Part shown: positions 1-9,302 of the stretch, piece after piece | How positions within the stretch are numbered: position 1 is the first letter of the stretch | Layout: each line of letters opens with the position of its first letter | Source of the DNA: Balneola vulgaris DSM 17893 | GTDB lineage: Bacteria > Bacteroidota > Rhodothermia > Balneolales > Balneolaceae | Assembly: GCF_000375465.1 (NCBI RefSeq) | Contig: NZ_AQXH01000003.1 | Span: forward strand, 98,501-162,500 | Direction: 5' to 3' | Length of the DNA stretch: 64,000 bases | Notes under the pieces: generated by a model | Seen by the model: the letters and a program-made list of their open reading frames with translations, nothing else | What the model was told of the DNA's origin: nothing | Databases searched by the model: none | Translations under genes and position numbers: made by a program

Positions 1-50
1 TTCTTATTAGCTAAGAAATCACCTTTATTATTTTCTAGATACCCTACTTA

Positions 51-941
51 TTATTGGGCATCGAAAGCTAAAATTGCATTCAGAATAACCTGAACCGACT
101 TTTTATAAAACTCTATAGGCACTACTTCAAATTCATCAGTGTCTTTATGGTAGTACGGGTGATCTTCTACACCGAAGTAAACAAATGGAACTCCTTTTGC
201 ATGAAATGCACCATGATCGGAGGAATTCGTCCAATCGTTATAACCTAGGTCAGGTGTATCATGGCCAAAAAGTAAATTAATATCACCTGTTTCGATAGAC
301 TCTAATACTGGCTTCGTAGCTGGATAGTGATAAGTACCGGCAGCATACAACTCATTTTTGTCGTTATTGCTAATCATGTCCATGTTAATATTCAGTACTA
401 CTTTATCTAGGAATACAGAATCTTCCACAAAAGCTCTTGCTCCTTGAAGCCCCATTTCTTCCGCATCAAATGCTGCGAATACGAGGGTATGATTTGGTTT
501 CTCTTTCACAAAATACTCAGCTAATGTAATGAGTGCGGCCGTACCAGAAGCGTCATCATCTGCCCCATTAAAAATAAGAGAGTCGCGCTTTCCTAAATGG
601 TCGTAATGAGCCGTAATTACAATTACAGAATCACTCATCCCCTCTACTTCAACAATTACATTTACACCTGTCATCTCTTCTTGAGTACGACGATTAGTGA
701 ATGTGAATTCGTGCGTATAACTACCTTGAAAAGGAGTTGCTCCTACAGCGGTAAAACGTTCAACTAAATAATTTCTAGCTTTTTCATTCCCAGGAGTTCC
801 TGTGCGGCGACCTTCCATCTCATCCGATGAAATCACTTTCAGGTCTTCAACTAGTTGATTGGTATTTAGTGTGGTTGGTTCTGATGGAGCGCAAGCCATA
901 TAAAGGGCTACAACACTCAATAATAAAAAGACTTTTTTCAT
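51..941 (-). CDS. M28 family zinc aminopeptidase, lipoprotein
   Basis: Predicted exported metallo-aminopeptidase of family M28. Residues 1-17 form a lipoprotein signal with lipobox LYMAC, so Cys17 is the likely lipidated residue and the enzyme should be membrane-anchored outside the cytoplasm. The M28 zinc-site blocks are visible in order: AHYDH near residue 111, GADDDASG near 126, DAEEMG near 159, NMDM near 187 and a histidine in YYHKDTDE near 265. These match a co-catalytic two-zinc site. At 296 residues it is a minimal M28 catalytic domain without PA or PDZ insert. It stands alone, 70 bp beyond the gap terminator, so it probably has its own promoter. The exact substrate cannot be inferred. 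Confidence 0.9.
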   Translation of the reverse strand: MKKVFLLLSVVALYMACAPSEPTTLNTNQLVEDLKVISSDEMEGRRTGTPGNEKARNYLVERFTAVGATPFQGSYTHEFTFTNRRTQEEMTGVNVIVEVEGMSDSVIVITAHYDHLGKRDSLIFNGADDDASGTAALITLAEYFVKEKPNHTLVFAAFDAEEMGLQGARAFVEDSVFLDKVVLNINMDMISNNDKNELYAAGTYHYPATKPVLESIETGDINLLFGHDTPDLGYNDWTNSSDHGAFHAKGVPFVYFGVEDHPYYHKDTDEFEVVPIEFYKKSVQVILNAILAFDAQ

Positions 942-1010
942 AATAGATTTAACTTAATGGATGCGCAATGATATTGATTTTTGATACAATTAAATGCTGA
1001 AATTTGTAAT

Positions 1011-1046
1011 AAAAAAAGCCCTACCAACAATTGATAGGGCTTTAAA
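1011..1046 (-). terminator. Intrinsic terminator of gap
   Basis: On the minus strand a 9-bp stem (AAAGCCCTA at 1015-1023 pairs with TAGGGCTTT at 1035-1043, 11-nt loop) is followed by a run of seven T. It lies about 26 bp past the gap stop codon and fits a rho-independent terminator. Confidence 0.85.
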
Positions 1047-1071
1047 TTCTCTAACTAAAGCTAACTGCTTA

Positions 1072-2145
<1,074 letters not shown>

Positions 2146-2248
2146 CTAAAATTACCACTACTTATTCCCATTTTCAATGTGTATGAACAAGCATATTTCA
2201 ACGTCTTATAAAGCCCATTATACCTCGAAATATGACACTTCAATTCAT

Positions 2249-2276
2249 AAAAAAGCCCTCAATATTTTGAGAGCTT
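2249..2276 (-). terminator. Intrinsic terminator of the ankyrin gene
   Basis: Read on the minus strand, AAGCTCTC and GAGGGCTT form an 8-bp stem with one mismatch and an 8-nt loop, followed by six T. It lies about 30 bp after the stop of the ankyrin-repeat gene. Confidence 0.75.
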
Positions 2277-2306
2277 CTGAAGTTTTTTTGATAAGAATAA
2301 AAGCGC

Positions 2307-3002
2307 TTAATCCAGTTCAACTTCATCTGGGCCATCGTCTTCTGATACTAGATCATCAACATCAGGGGTATCTTCCAACTCATCGTCGTCATCATCTTCC
2401 TCAACTACTTGAGGTTTCTTTTCTTTTGGTGGTTTAACTTCTGCAATCGCGCCAGCTCGTCTTAGTAGTAATGCTACATCATCTTGCTCGTTTTCTAAAG
2501 CAATCATCATGGCAGTATCACCATTTTTATCACGAAGCTTAACATCAGCTCCAGATGTTATAAGCAACTTTACCACTTCGTGATGTCCATTTTTTGCAGC
2601 AAGCATCAATGCCGTATGCCCCCAACGTTGTTGTGCATCTACATTTGCTCCTTTCTCAATTAAGAACTCAACCGATTCTACATTCCCTGAACGCGCCGCT
2701 ACAATCAATGCGAGATCACCGATAGCAGTACCTTTATCAAGCAAATACTGCATCATCTCAATATTACCGTTCTCTGCGGCTTTATTCAGTGCCGTACCAC
2801 CCATTTTAGTTTCCATTTCAGTATCTGCACCCGCTTCAACAAGAAGCTTCACGATTTCAAAATGGTTTTTCTCAGAAGCGGTGATGAGCGCAGTGGCTCC
2901 ACTTCTGTTAGTCTCATTCACATCTACTTTTTTGCCCAGAAGGTTTTTTACTTCTTGGACATCTCCTGATTTCGCCGCTAAAATTAAAGCTGGTTGATCC
3001 AT
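2307..3002 (-). CDS. Ankyrin-repeat protein with acidic tail
   Basis: A 231-residue protein made almost entirely of ankyrin repeats. About five to six 33-residue units run from residue 1 to about 185, with recurring LI-AA--G--E-V--L-E-GA-V and G-TAL--AA signatures. The last ~45 residues switch to a Lys/Pro linker and then a strongly acidic Asp/Glu-rich tail. No signal peptide is seen, so it is probably cytoplasmic. The repeats imply protein-protein binding, but the partner is unknown. The gene follows fmt by 84 bp on the same strand, so it may be the last gene of the HU-ruvX-def-fmt unit or have its own promoter. A terminator follows at 2249-2276. Confidence 0.9.
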   Translation of the reverse strand: MDQPALILAAKSGDVQEVKNLLGKKVDVNETNRSGATALITASEKNHFEIVKLLVEAGADTEMETKMGGTALNKAAENGNIEMMQYLLDKGTAIGDLALIVAARSGNVESVEFLIEKGANVDAQQRWGHTALMLAAKNGHHEVVKLLITSGADVKLRDKNGDTAMMIALENEQDDVALLLRRAGAIAEVKPPKEKKPQVVEEDDDDDELEDTPDVDDLVSEDDGPDEVELD

Positions 3003-3086
3003 GTAAATACCTATTCATTTATTTTGCGTGATGATAAAAAACGCGCCAAATTTCTCAAATTAAATCTTTGACAACTTTTCAGCTAC

Positions 3087-4001
3087 TTATACAAAAGCAC
3101 CATTTGCACCATATCCGTTCAGATATTCAACGCCCGTCATTTTTCTCTTACCCGGTAGCTGAATCTCTAATACTTCAAGTGCATGACTTCCCGTACCAAC
3201 TAGTAGTCGTCCATCATGTTCCTTCAATGTACTTGGCTTAACCGATATTTCTGGAAACAGTTTGGTGCGGTGAATCTTCACTTTTTTATCGTCTAAAGTG
3301 GTCCACGCTGAAGGAAAGGGGTTTAATCCACGAATAAAATTATGAACTTCTTTAGCAGATTTTTCAAATACTATACGTGTGTTATCATTAAACAACTTAG
3401 GGGCTGGGGTAGCAAGTGAGTCGTCTTGAGATTGCAATTCATACGCTCCCTTTTCAATTAAATTTACTGCGTGAAGAAGCTCATCGCTGCCCTCATTCAT
3501 TAATCGCTCGTAAACCTCACCTGTTGTCTCATCTTCTGAAATGCTTAGAGTACGTTGAATGATGATATTTCCCGTATCCACTCTTTCATCTAGAAAGAAA
3601 ATCGTACATCCTGTTTCTGTTTCTCCATTCATTACCGCCCAATGTATGGGAGCAGCCCCTCTATATTTCGGTAATAGGGAAGCGTGTAAATTTACACTAC
3701 CGATTCTTGGGATCTCTAAGATATTTGTTGGAAGCACTCTAAAAGCCACTACTACAAACAAGTCAGCTTCACAAACTTTTAGCTGTTCCTCAAATGAAGT
3801 CGACTTGAGGTCTTCAACTTCAATCACATCTAGCCCTAATTCAAGTGCTTTAGCTTTAACAGGGGTTGGAGCCGTTTCTTTACCTCTTCCTCTACGTTTA
3901 TCTACATTACTCACCACCGCTTTTATGGTATGATGAGAATGATGTAGCTTCTCCAGACTTGGAATAGCAAAATCGGGCGATCCCATGAAAACGATATTCA
4001 T
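3087..4001 (-). CDS. fmt: Methionyl-tRNA formyltransferase
   Basis: Formylates initiator Met-tRNA using 10-formyl-tetrahydrofolate. The N-terminal formyltransferase domain (about 1-190) shows the start MNIVFMGSPDFA and the catalytic block with NLHASLLPKYRGAAPIHWA (Asn, His), followed by the Asp-containing VDTGNII segment. The C-terminal tRNA-binding domain starts near residue 200 (TRIVFEKSAKEVHNFIRGLNPFP). Length 304 is typical. It starts 1 nt after the stop of def, the usual functional pair for initiation and N-terminal deformylation, so the two are translationally coupled. Confidence 0.97.
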   Translation of the reverse strand: MNIVFMGSPDFAIPSLEKLHHSHHTIKAVVSNVDKRRGRGKETAPTPVKAKALELGLDVIEVEDLKSTSFEEQLKVCEADLFVVVAFRVLPTNILEIPRIGSVNLHASLLPKYRGAAPIHWAVMNGETETGCTIFFLDERVDTGNIIIQRTLSISEDETTGEVYERLMNEGSDELLHAVNLIEKGAYELQSQDDSLATPAPKLFNDNTRIVFEKSAKEVHNFIRGLNPFPSAWTTLDDKKVKIHRTKLFPEISVKPSTLKEHDGRLLVGTGSHALEVLEIQLPGKRKMTGVEYLNGYGANGAFV

Positions 4002-4002
4002 T

Positions 4003-4563
4003 TTAGCCCTCTGTTTTTGGAACTATGGGATAGCTCGGTTCTATATCTCCTTGATCTATTGCCTGTAACTCACCCTTTATCATGCGCTTTTTAAATGCAC
4101 TGAGGTAATCAATAAATAGAACACCGTTTAGATGATCATACTCATGTTGGATAATTCTAGACATCCAACCATCAAACTCCTGAATCTGCTCCTCGAAATT
4201 TCGGTCTTTGTACTTAATTACGATGGTATCAGGCCTAAATACTTTTTCTCGGATGTCAGGTATACTTAAGCAGCCTTCATCCATGGCCACATTACTTCCT
4301 TTTTTTTCGATAATCTCAGGATTTATAAATACTAATGGCCCGTATGTCTCTTCATCTTCTTCTAAAACGGGGTCACCATCCATCACAAAAAGTTTTAGTG
4401 AAACACCCACTTGAGGAGCCGCTAGTCCTACTCCATCAGAATTGTACATAGTATCTAACATATCATCTATCAATTTTTCGATAGATGCAGATACTGCTGT
4501 TACACGTTCAGTAGGTTCTCTTAAAACAGGATCATTATAAGTTACAATGGGTAAAATGGGCAT
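4003..4563 (-). CDS. def: Peptide deformylase
   Basis: Removes the formyl group from nascent chains. All three family motifs are present: GVGLAAPQVG (motif 1, near residue 44), EGCLSIPD (motif 2, metal-binding Cys) and QHEYDHLNG (motif 3, HExxH metal site). Length 186 matches type I enzymes. The C-terminal helix is somewhat extended. It sits between ruvX (9-nt gap upstream) and fmt (1-nt gap downstream) in one operon. Confidence 0.97.
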   Translation of the reverse strand: MPILPIVTYNDPVLREPTERVTAVSASIEKLIDDMLDTMYNSDGVGLAAPQVGVSLKLFVMDGDPVLEEDEETYGPLVFINPEIIEKKGSNVAMDEGCLSIPDIREKVFRPDTIVIKYKDRNFEEQIQEFDGWMSRIIQHEYDHLNGVLFIDYLSAFKKRMIKGELQAIDQGDIEPSYPIVPKTEG

Positions 4564-4572
4564 GGAGTTCTT

Positions 4573-4995
4573 TCATTGATGTTCATCTAAATATCGCTGT
4601 AAGATAAGGGCTGCAGCAATTCTATCCACACGTTCTTTCTGCCTTCGTTTCTTTTTTGGCACGCCAATTTCCAACATCAAATCTTTGGCTTTGTTTGAGG
4701 TATAGCGTTCGTCCACTTTGATGATAGGAATGTTAGGATGTGCTTTTTCTAGTTTAGCTATAAAGCGTTGAACCATTTTAGTAGCTGGTCCTTCATCGCC
4801 ATTGGGGGTTAAAGGCCATCCTATAATAAAAGCCTCAACAGGAGACCCTTCGACTATGCGATCTACTTCTTCAAATACATCGCTAGGCGAATAAGTCCCT
4901 ACTGGAGAGGCTATAGTTTTAAGTAAATCAGTTTGAGCAAGGCCCACTCGCTTGAGGCCTACATCAATACCGATTAAACGTGCATAGTTTTGCAC
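4573..4995 (-). CDS. ruvX: RuvX/YqgF family RNase H-fold nuclease
   Basis: Small RNase H-like protein of the YqgF/RuvX family, implicated in pre-16S rRNA 5'-end processing and formerly proposed as a Holliday-junction resolvase. IGIDVGLKRVGLAQTD at the N-terminus carries the first catalytic Asp. IGWPLTPNGDEG and VDERYTSNKA are the other family motifs, and Asp/Glu in VDE is the second acidic site. Length 140 is typical. It starts 3 nt after the HU gene stop and ends 9 nt before def, so it belongs to the HU-ruvX-def-fmt operon. Confidence 0.93.
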   Translation of the reverse strand: MQNYARLIGIDVGLKRVGLAQTDLLKTIASPVGTYSPSDVFEEVDRIVEGSPVEAFIIGWPLTPNGDEGPATKMVQRFIAKLEKAHPNIPIIKVDERYTSNKAKDLMLEIGVPKKKRRQKERVDRIAAALILQRYLDEHQ

Positions 4996-4998
4996 AGA

Positions 4999-5319
4999 TT
5001 ATTTCTTCTTTACGTCTTCTAGAGGTTGACGCAAGAATTCCTTAAGCAATTTACTTGGTTTGAAGTGAGTTTTACGATGTGCCGGCACGTAGATTACTTC
5101 ATTCGTTTTTGGGTTTCTAGCCTTAGGCTTAGCTTTAGTTTCTTTAACCTCAAGCACCCCAAAGTCACGGATTTCGATTCTACACTCAGTATCTGCGGAT
5201 AGCATAATACTTCTTAATGAGTCTATTACTGAATCTACCCATGGTTCTACTTTAATCATTGGCTCGTCCATAGCCTCTGCCACGCGTCGTACCACGTCAC
5301 GTTTGGTATATGTCATCAT
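4999..5319 (-). CDS. HU/IHF family DNA-binding protein
   Basis: Nucleoid-associated DNA-bending protein. TKRDVVRRVAE at the N-terminus is the HU dimerisation helix. EIRDFGVLEVKE-KAKPKARNPKTNE is the beta-arm region with the RNPKT signature and a variant arm tip. The 106 residues exceed canonical HU (~90), with the extra length in a lysine-rich tail after the last helix. The start is either MMT or the second Met, which makes no difference to function. It is the first gene of the ruvX-def-fmt operon. Upstream are a candidate TACATTTG promoter element and a perfect hairpin in the leader (5343-5392). Confidence 0.93.
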   Translation of the reverse strand: MMTYTKRDVVRRVAEAMDEPMIKVEPWVDSVIDSLRSIMLSADTECRIEIRDFGVLEVKETKAKPKARNPKTNEVIYVPAHRKTHFKPSKLLKEFLRQPLEDVKKK

Positions 5320-5342
5320 AGTAGTATATAGTATTTAATTAT

Positions 5343-5392
5343 GTGTGAGATTTTCTCACACGGTCCTTCCTGATTATTATTTCGCAAATGTA
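5343..5392 (-). promoter_or_regulatory. Candidate promoter and leader hairpin of the HU operon
   Basis: On the minus strand, TACATTTG (plus positions 5385-5392) matches the Bacteroidota -7 consensus TAnnTTTG, but I do not see a clear -33 TTG at the right distance. Between it and the start codon lies a perfect inverted repeat GTGTGAGA-TTT-TCTCACAC (5343-5361). If the promoter is right, this hairpin falls inside the 5' leader. It could be an operator or an RNA stability/autoregulation element. Confidence 0.4.
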
Positions 5393-5495
5393 TGTATTTT
5401 TTTATTTGCTCCTTAAGCTCTAACCTAAAGCGAATCCTAATCATTGGTGTAATATAGTTACAACCATGCATTCCTAAAAATTAATAATGCTATAG

Positions 5496-7748
5496 TTATT
5501 CGTACCTAAGAACACTTTTTACACCTTCAACTCGCTCTAATCGTTTCATAATTTTTTTCAGATGTGGTAAGCCTTGAACATACAAGGAGATAATACCTTC
5601 AAACATGCCACTATCACTACTCACATTTAAACTTTTCATGTTCGTACTTAGCGACTTTGAGAGTACGTCAGTGATATCATTGATCATTCCCACACGGTCT
5701 TCACCAATCACTTTAATAGCGCCTAAGAAGTGATTCTCAATATTCTTAGCCCAGCTCACATCTACTATACGCTCGCCTTCCGTATCTAATAAATGAAGAG
5801 CATTATTACACATTGCTCGATGAATCTTGATATCACCAGTTCTACTTATAAAACCAATTACATCATCACCAGGAATTGGGTTGCAACAATGTGCATAGGA
5901 ATACTTCACATTACTCAACTCGCCATTTATAATTAGCGACTTCCCATCACCAACCGCTCTAGCTGCGTTGATGTAATCTTCTTGAATTTCTTCCTCCGAC
6001 TTCCCTCCACTTTCAGAGGCATCCGCCGCTTCTTCTTCAATACGACCCGTGCTCTTGTACTTCTTAACCTCACGAAAGAGTTTGTTTACATCAAAACCTC
6101 CTGTGCCTATATCAAAAAAGAGACCCTGAGTTGTTTCATAATCAAACATCTTAGCGAATTTTGTAAGCTCTTGATCTGAAATCTCAACTTTGCCACGCTC
6201 TGCTCTTTTAATCCACAGCTCACGTCCTTCCTCAGCTACCGCCCTTTGCTTCTGCTTGATATACTGACGAATTCTAGACTTCGCCTTATGAGTAACCACA
6301 TCATCAATCCAATCTACATTTAGATTAATCTTGTTACCTGTGATGATTTCAACCTGATCACCATTATTCAGCTTTTGGCGCAAGGGCACTAGCTTACCAT
6401 TTACTTTCGCCGCCATGGCCCTTTCACCCACTTCGCTATGTATATCGAAGGCAAAATCTATAGCCGTTGCATTATGTGGCAAGGTAATTAACTCACCTTT
6501 TGGGGTGAACACATACAACTCATCTTGATATAGATTGAGTTGAAAATCTTTCACGAAATCGGTGGCCGCATCTGGGCGTGGATTATCCAATACATCTCGA
6601 ACCCAATTCACAAAACGGTCTAAGCTTTCCGAGCCTTGCTGCTCGCCTTCTTTGTACTTCCAATGTGCTGCAAGTCCTTTCTCGGCAATATCATCCATCT
6701 TCCGAGTTCGAATTTGAACTTCAACTTTTTTCCCTCTATTGGTAATCACCGTTGTATGGAGCGACTGATAACCGTTCGCCTTTGGAACCGATATAAAATC
6801 TCTGAAGCGTTCTGGGATTGGGGTATACCAATCTGTGAATATGGAATATACTCTCCAGCAATCTTCCTTAGTGTGCGGATCTTCTAAAATTACGCGAATG
6901 GCAAAGAGGTCATATATCTCTTCAAATGGTTTTTGTTGCCGCTGCATCTTCTTATAAATAGAATAAATATGCTTTGGCCTTCCTTTAATTTCGAAGTTGT
7001 ATCCCAGCTCTTCTAATTCCTTTTGAACCGGTGTCATGAATTCAAGAACGAATTCTTCTCTCGATTCTTTTTTCTCACGAAGTTTCCGAGCAACAAACTT
7101 ATATGAAGTTGGGTCGATGGCTTTAAAACAGAGATCTTCTAACTCATTTTTGATACGGAATAGACCAAACCGATGAGCAAGTGGAGCATATAGTTGCTTT
7201 GTTTCGTTCGCAATCTTTAGCTGCTTTTCTCGCTTCAGGTGATTGATGGTCCGCATATTATGAAGTCGATCAGCGAATTTTATAAGCACCACGCGAATAT
7301 CTTCCGCCATAGAAAGCAACAGTTTCATAAAAGCTTCAGCTTGCTTGCTATCTCGGCTTTTAAAAACGCCTTCTATCTTCGTTACCCCATTAATAATAAT
7401 GGCCACTTCTTCACCAAACCAGTACTCAATATCTTCGATAGTAACGGGAGTGTCTTCCACAGTATCATGCAAGAGTGCTGCTATCACCGATACATCATCA
7501 ATGTTAATTTCTTTGGCTACAATCTTCGCCACTTCAACAGGGTGATAGTAATAAGGCTCACCTGATGCGCGCGTCATACCTTGATGCGACATATAGCAAA
7601 GCTTGAATGCTTTCTCTATCTGTTCCCGATTAACGTCTCCAATATATTGCTCACATACCTCTAGCAGCTGCTTCAGATCTTCTTTCTGAGCCTTTTTGAG
7701 TTTGTACTCGGCTAATTCGTTTCTATGTATTTCTTGAACTTTACTCAT
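5496..7748 (-). CDS. rsh: Bifunctional (p)ppGpp synthetase/hydrolase (RelA/SpoT family)
   Basis: Long RSH enzyme of the stringent response. The N-terminal HD hydrolase domain is intact: HPVEVAK near residue 66, LHDTVEDT near 92 (HD-ED motif) and KFADRLHNM near 157. The synthetase domain follows, with GRPKHIYSIYKKM and FRDFISVPKANGYQSLHT. A TGS domain begins at VFTPKGELITLP, and an ACT domain occupies the last ~75 residues. Both catalytic halves keep their key motifs, so it is predicted to make and degrade (p)ppGpp. Length 750 is normal. It is separated from the upstream gene by a terminator at 7828-7860 and probably has its own promoter. No second long RSH is in the window. Confidence 0.96.
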   Translation of the reverse strand: MSKVQEIHRNELAEYKLKKAQKEDLKQLLEVCEQYIGDVNREQIEKAFKLCYMSHQGMTRASGEPYYYHPVEVAKIVAKEINIDDVSVIAALLHDTVEDTPVTIEDIEYWFGEEVAIIINGVTKIEGVFKSRDSKQAEAFMKLLLSMAEDIRVVLIKFADRLHNMRTINHLKREKQLKIANETKQLYAPLAHRFGLFRIKNELEDLCFKAIDPTSYKFVARKLREKKESREEFVLEFMTPVQKELEELGYNFEIKGRPKHIYSIYKKMQRQQKPFEEIYDLFAIRVILEDPHTKEDCWRVYSIFTDWYTPIPERFRDFISVPKANGYQSLHTTVITNRGKKVEVQIRTRKMDDIAEKGLAAHWKYKEGEQQGSESLDRFVNWVRDVLDNPRPDAATDFVKDFQLNLYQDELYVFTPKGELITLPHNATAIDFAFDIHSEVGERAMAAKVNGKLVPLRQKLNNGDQVEIITGNKINLNVDWIDDVVTHKAKSRIRQYIKQKQRAVAEEGRELWIKRAERGKVEISDQELTKFAKMFDYETTQGLFFDIGTGGFDVNKLFREVKKYKSTGRIEEEAADASESGGKSEEEIQEDYINAARAVGDGKSLIINGELSNVKYSYAHCCNPIPGDDVIGFISRTGDIKIHRAMCNNALHLLDTEGERIVDVSWAKNIENHFLGAIKVIGEDRVGMINDITDVLSKSLSTNMKSLNVSSDSGMFEGIISLYVQGLPHLKKIMKRLERVEGVKSVLRYE

Positions 7749-7827
7749 TCACTATGGAGTGTTATCGTTTAACTATACTTACAATTAAGTGTATTTCTAA
7801 AAGAATGCCACTTTATTAGAGAGATAT

Positions 7828-7860
7828 AAAAAAAGCGGTCATGTTTAAACACAACCGCTA
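7828..7860 (-). terminator. Intrinsic terminator of the outer-membrane barrel gene
   Basis: On the minus strand AGCGGT pairs with ACCGCT around an inner palindrome TGTTTAAACA, followed by a run of seven T. It lies just past the stop of the gene at 7878-8432. Confidence 0.8.
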
Positions 7861-7877
7861 TATGAAATTCATTCAAA

Positions 7878-8432
7878 TTAGAGACTCAACACCACGCCAA
7901 ACATAATTCGACCTGTTTTATCTTCTAAGTCGGGCATCTCTAAATCGCGCCCTGTAAATCGGTATTCAACAAAGGGTTTTACTAGCGGAATAATGGTCAC
8001 CTTCGCACCTGCAAATGTATTCCAGTAGATATTCGACTCACGATCATTTTGTGGACGTTGACCTGCTCCTTGAAAATCACTGGTTTTTAAATCCACTGTT
8101 TCTGAACCTAGGCCTAAACCAACATAAGGTTCTACCAGTCCAACGCCCATACCAGCGGTAAGTGCAACGCCATAATCATAGTTCTGAATATCACGATCGT
8201 AACTAAAGGTATCTCTGTTCACCGTGTTTTCGTCACTGAAATAACTGAAATGCGCACGGAGGCCAAAGTTAATTAACGGCACACTGTTTAAAATTCCAGA
8301 CTCTACACGCAGTCCCAGTCCGCTTTGTGGATCTTCATCTCGTAATTCATAGGAAGCTCCAATTTCAAATTGAGCAAATACTGGGCTTGTAAAAAGTACG
8401 AGGGCAAATAAGGTAAAAAGTCGTTTAAGCAT
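7878..8432 (-). CDS. Outer-membrane beta-barrel protein, OmpA/OmpX-like size
   Basis: 184-residue exported protein. Residues 1-20 form a Sec signal peptide ending VFAQ. The remainder alternates hydrophobic/polar strands with Gly and aromatic girdles (for example YGVALTAGMGVGLVEPYVGLGLG and VKPFVEYRFTGR). It ends in a hydrophobic C-terminal strand IMFGVVLSL, compatible with BAM recognition although the last residue is Leu rather than Phe. It is most likely an 8-stranded barrel of the porin-family/OMP_b-brl type. The function is unknown. It is monocistronic with a clear terminator. Confidence 0.8.
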   Translation of the reverse strand: MLKRLFTLFALVLFTSPVFAQFEIGASYELRDEDPQSGLGLRVESGILNSVPLINFGLRAHFSYFSDENTVNRDTFSYDRDIQNYDYGVALTAGMGVGLVEPYVGLGLGSETVDLKTSDFQGAGQRPQNDRESNIYWNTFAGAKVTIIPLVKPFVEYRFTGRDLEMPDLEDKTGRIMFGVVLSL

Positions 8433-8513
8433 AATATATCGCGTTTCTTTTGATGAAGTTGAAATTTACAAAACCCACATCTTGAAACAAGGCGAAATTT
8501 CTTTAATTCATCG

Positions 8514-8545
8514 TTGAACTAGTGCAATTTAAAGTTGTATATTTG
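8514..8545 (+). promoter_or_regulatory. Bacteroidota-type promoter of tRNA-Leu
   Basis: TTG at 8514-8516 and TATATTTG at 8538-8545 are separated by 21 bp. This fits the -33 TTTG / -7 TAnnTTTG arrangement known for Bacteroidota sigma factors. The tRNA begins 21 bp after the -7 box. Confidence 0.6.
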
Positions 8546-8566
8546 GCGCCTTGTCACCAACACAAT

Positions 8567-8653
8567 GCCGCAGTGGTGGAATTGGTAGACACGTTGGACT
8601 TAAAATCCAATTCGAATAGTATTCGAGTGCCGGTTCGAGTCCGGCCTGCGGTA
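8567..8653 (+). tRNA. tRNA-Leu (anticodon UAA)
   Basis: An 87-nt class II tRNA. The acceptor stem GCCGCAG pairs with CTGCGGT (terminal G-U). The anticodon arm TTGGA-CTTAAAA-TCCAA places anticodon TAA. A long variable arm follows, then a T arm GCCGG-TTCGAGT-CCGGC. The 3' CCA is not encoded. A terminator follows directly. The 1.9 kb downstream is repeat-rich and accessory, as is common beside tRNA genes. Confidence 0.97.
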
Positions 8654-8654
8654 C

Positions 8655-8697
8655 AAAGCCTTGTAGAACTTCTGTTTTACAAGGCTTTTTTGTTTTT
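8655..8697 (+). terminator. Intrinsic terminator of tRNA-Leu
   Basis: AAAGCCTTGTA (8655-8665) pairs with TACAAGGCTTT (8678-8688), an 11-bp stem, followed by TTTTTGTTTTT. It lies immediately after the tRNA. Confidence 0.88.
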
Positions 8698-8760
8698 AGT
8701 ACCCTTTGACTTTGTAAGGTTCAAACTTGGAATACTGAGCCAACCGCGACAATCTCTTCT

Positions 8761-8940
8761 CCGACGATCTTTTAAGTTTGCAACTTAAAAGGGCTAGGCT
8801 AGGAAGTCTCAAGACTTCCATCACTTGCGCGGTTATGAATTATGAAAGGCATACGCTAAATCTATAGAATTTAACTCTTAATGCAAGTCACAGACTTGCA
8901 GTACATACTGTTTTAAGTCACAGACTTAAAACATCTTTGG
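8761..8940. repeat. 180-bp four-hairpin repeat, copy 1
   Basis: First of three related repeats in 1.7 kb. It contains four hairpins: H1 8769-8791 (arms CTTTTAAGTT/AACTTAAAAG), H2 8802-8819 (GGAAGTCT/AGACTTCC), H3 8882-8900 (TGCAAGTC/GACTTGCA) and H4 8910-8932 (GTTTTAAGTC/GACTTAAAAC). All share an AAGTY...RACTT core. A ~60-bp hairpin-poor spacer between H2 and H3 is also conserved between copies, including an ATCTATAGAA segment. There is no open reading frame inside it. The rest of 8698-9033 outside the repeat shows no gene or further structure that I can support. Confidence 0.92.
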
Positions 8941-9033
8941 TACCAAGCTTAAAGCCATTCAGTAGCACCAAAAAAAGCACCGACAGATTGCCAGGGCTTT
9001 GAATTTGGATTTATCGTTCGTAATAGTTAAAAA

Positions 9034-9297
9034 TTAAAAGGTTGTGAATCTAAGAACTAAGCCTGCAATTATATTTATAGTCGTACAGCCAATTAATAAT
9101 AATTTCAGTTTTTCTTTCGTGGACGTTACACCAATTAAGTAAATAAAGATTGTTCCTAAACATATTAATACTGGCATATAAAGATAATATAGAGCCCCTA
9201 ATCCAAGAGCATCTAAGTCCCGAGCAAACGAAATACCCAAACTTATTAAGCCTGAAAGCATTATCAAAAATATATTTCTTACATGAATACCAATCAT
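9034..9297 (-). CDS. Small multi-pass membrane protein, unknown function
   Basis: 87-residue hydrophobic protein with about three membrane segments (residues ~4-22, ~30-55 and ~63-80) and a short Lys-rich turn (STKEKLK) before the last helix. I chose the ATG at 9297 because AGGGAG lies 8 nt before it. A GTG at 9306 would overlap the preceding TGA by 4 nt but has no spaced ribosome site. The ribosome site lies inside the end of an upstream 3' gene remnant (9303-9473), so this protein was probably the downstream partner of that gene. I do not recognise a family. An immunity-type protein is one possibility, unsupported by homology. Confidence 0.55.
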   Translation of the reverse strand: MIGIHVRNIFLIMLSGLISLGISFARDLDALGLGALYYLYMPVLICLGTIFIYLIGVTSTKEKLKLLLIGCTTINIIAGLVLRFTTF

Positions 9298-9302
9298 AAT
9301 TA

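Noticed and set aside
2177..2437. Open frame of 86 codons on the plus strand
   Set aside because: It overlaps the terminator and the 3' end of the ankyrin gene in antisense; the acidic repeat tail in reverse creates it.
8522..8788. Open frame of 88 codons on the plus strand
   Set aside because: It runs straight through the tRNA-Leu gene and its terminator; not a protein gene.
8761..8940. CRISPR array
   Set aside because: Repeats are 180 bp, non-regular and separated by genes; no cas gene is present.
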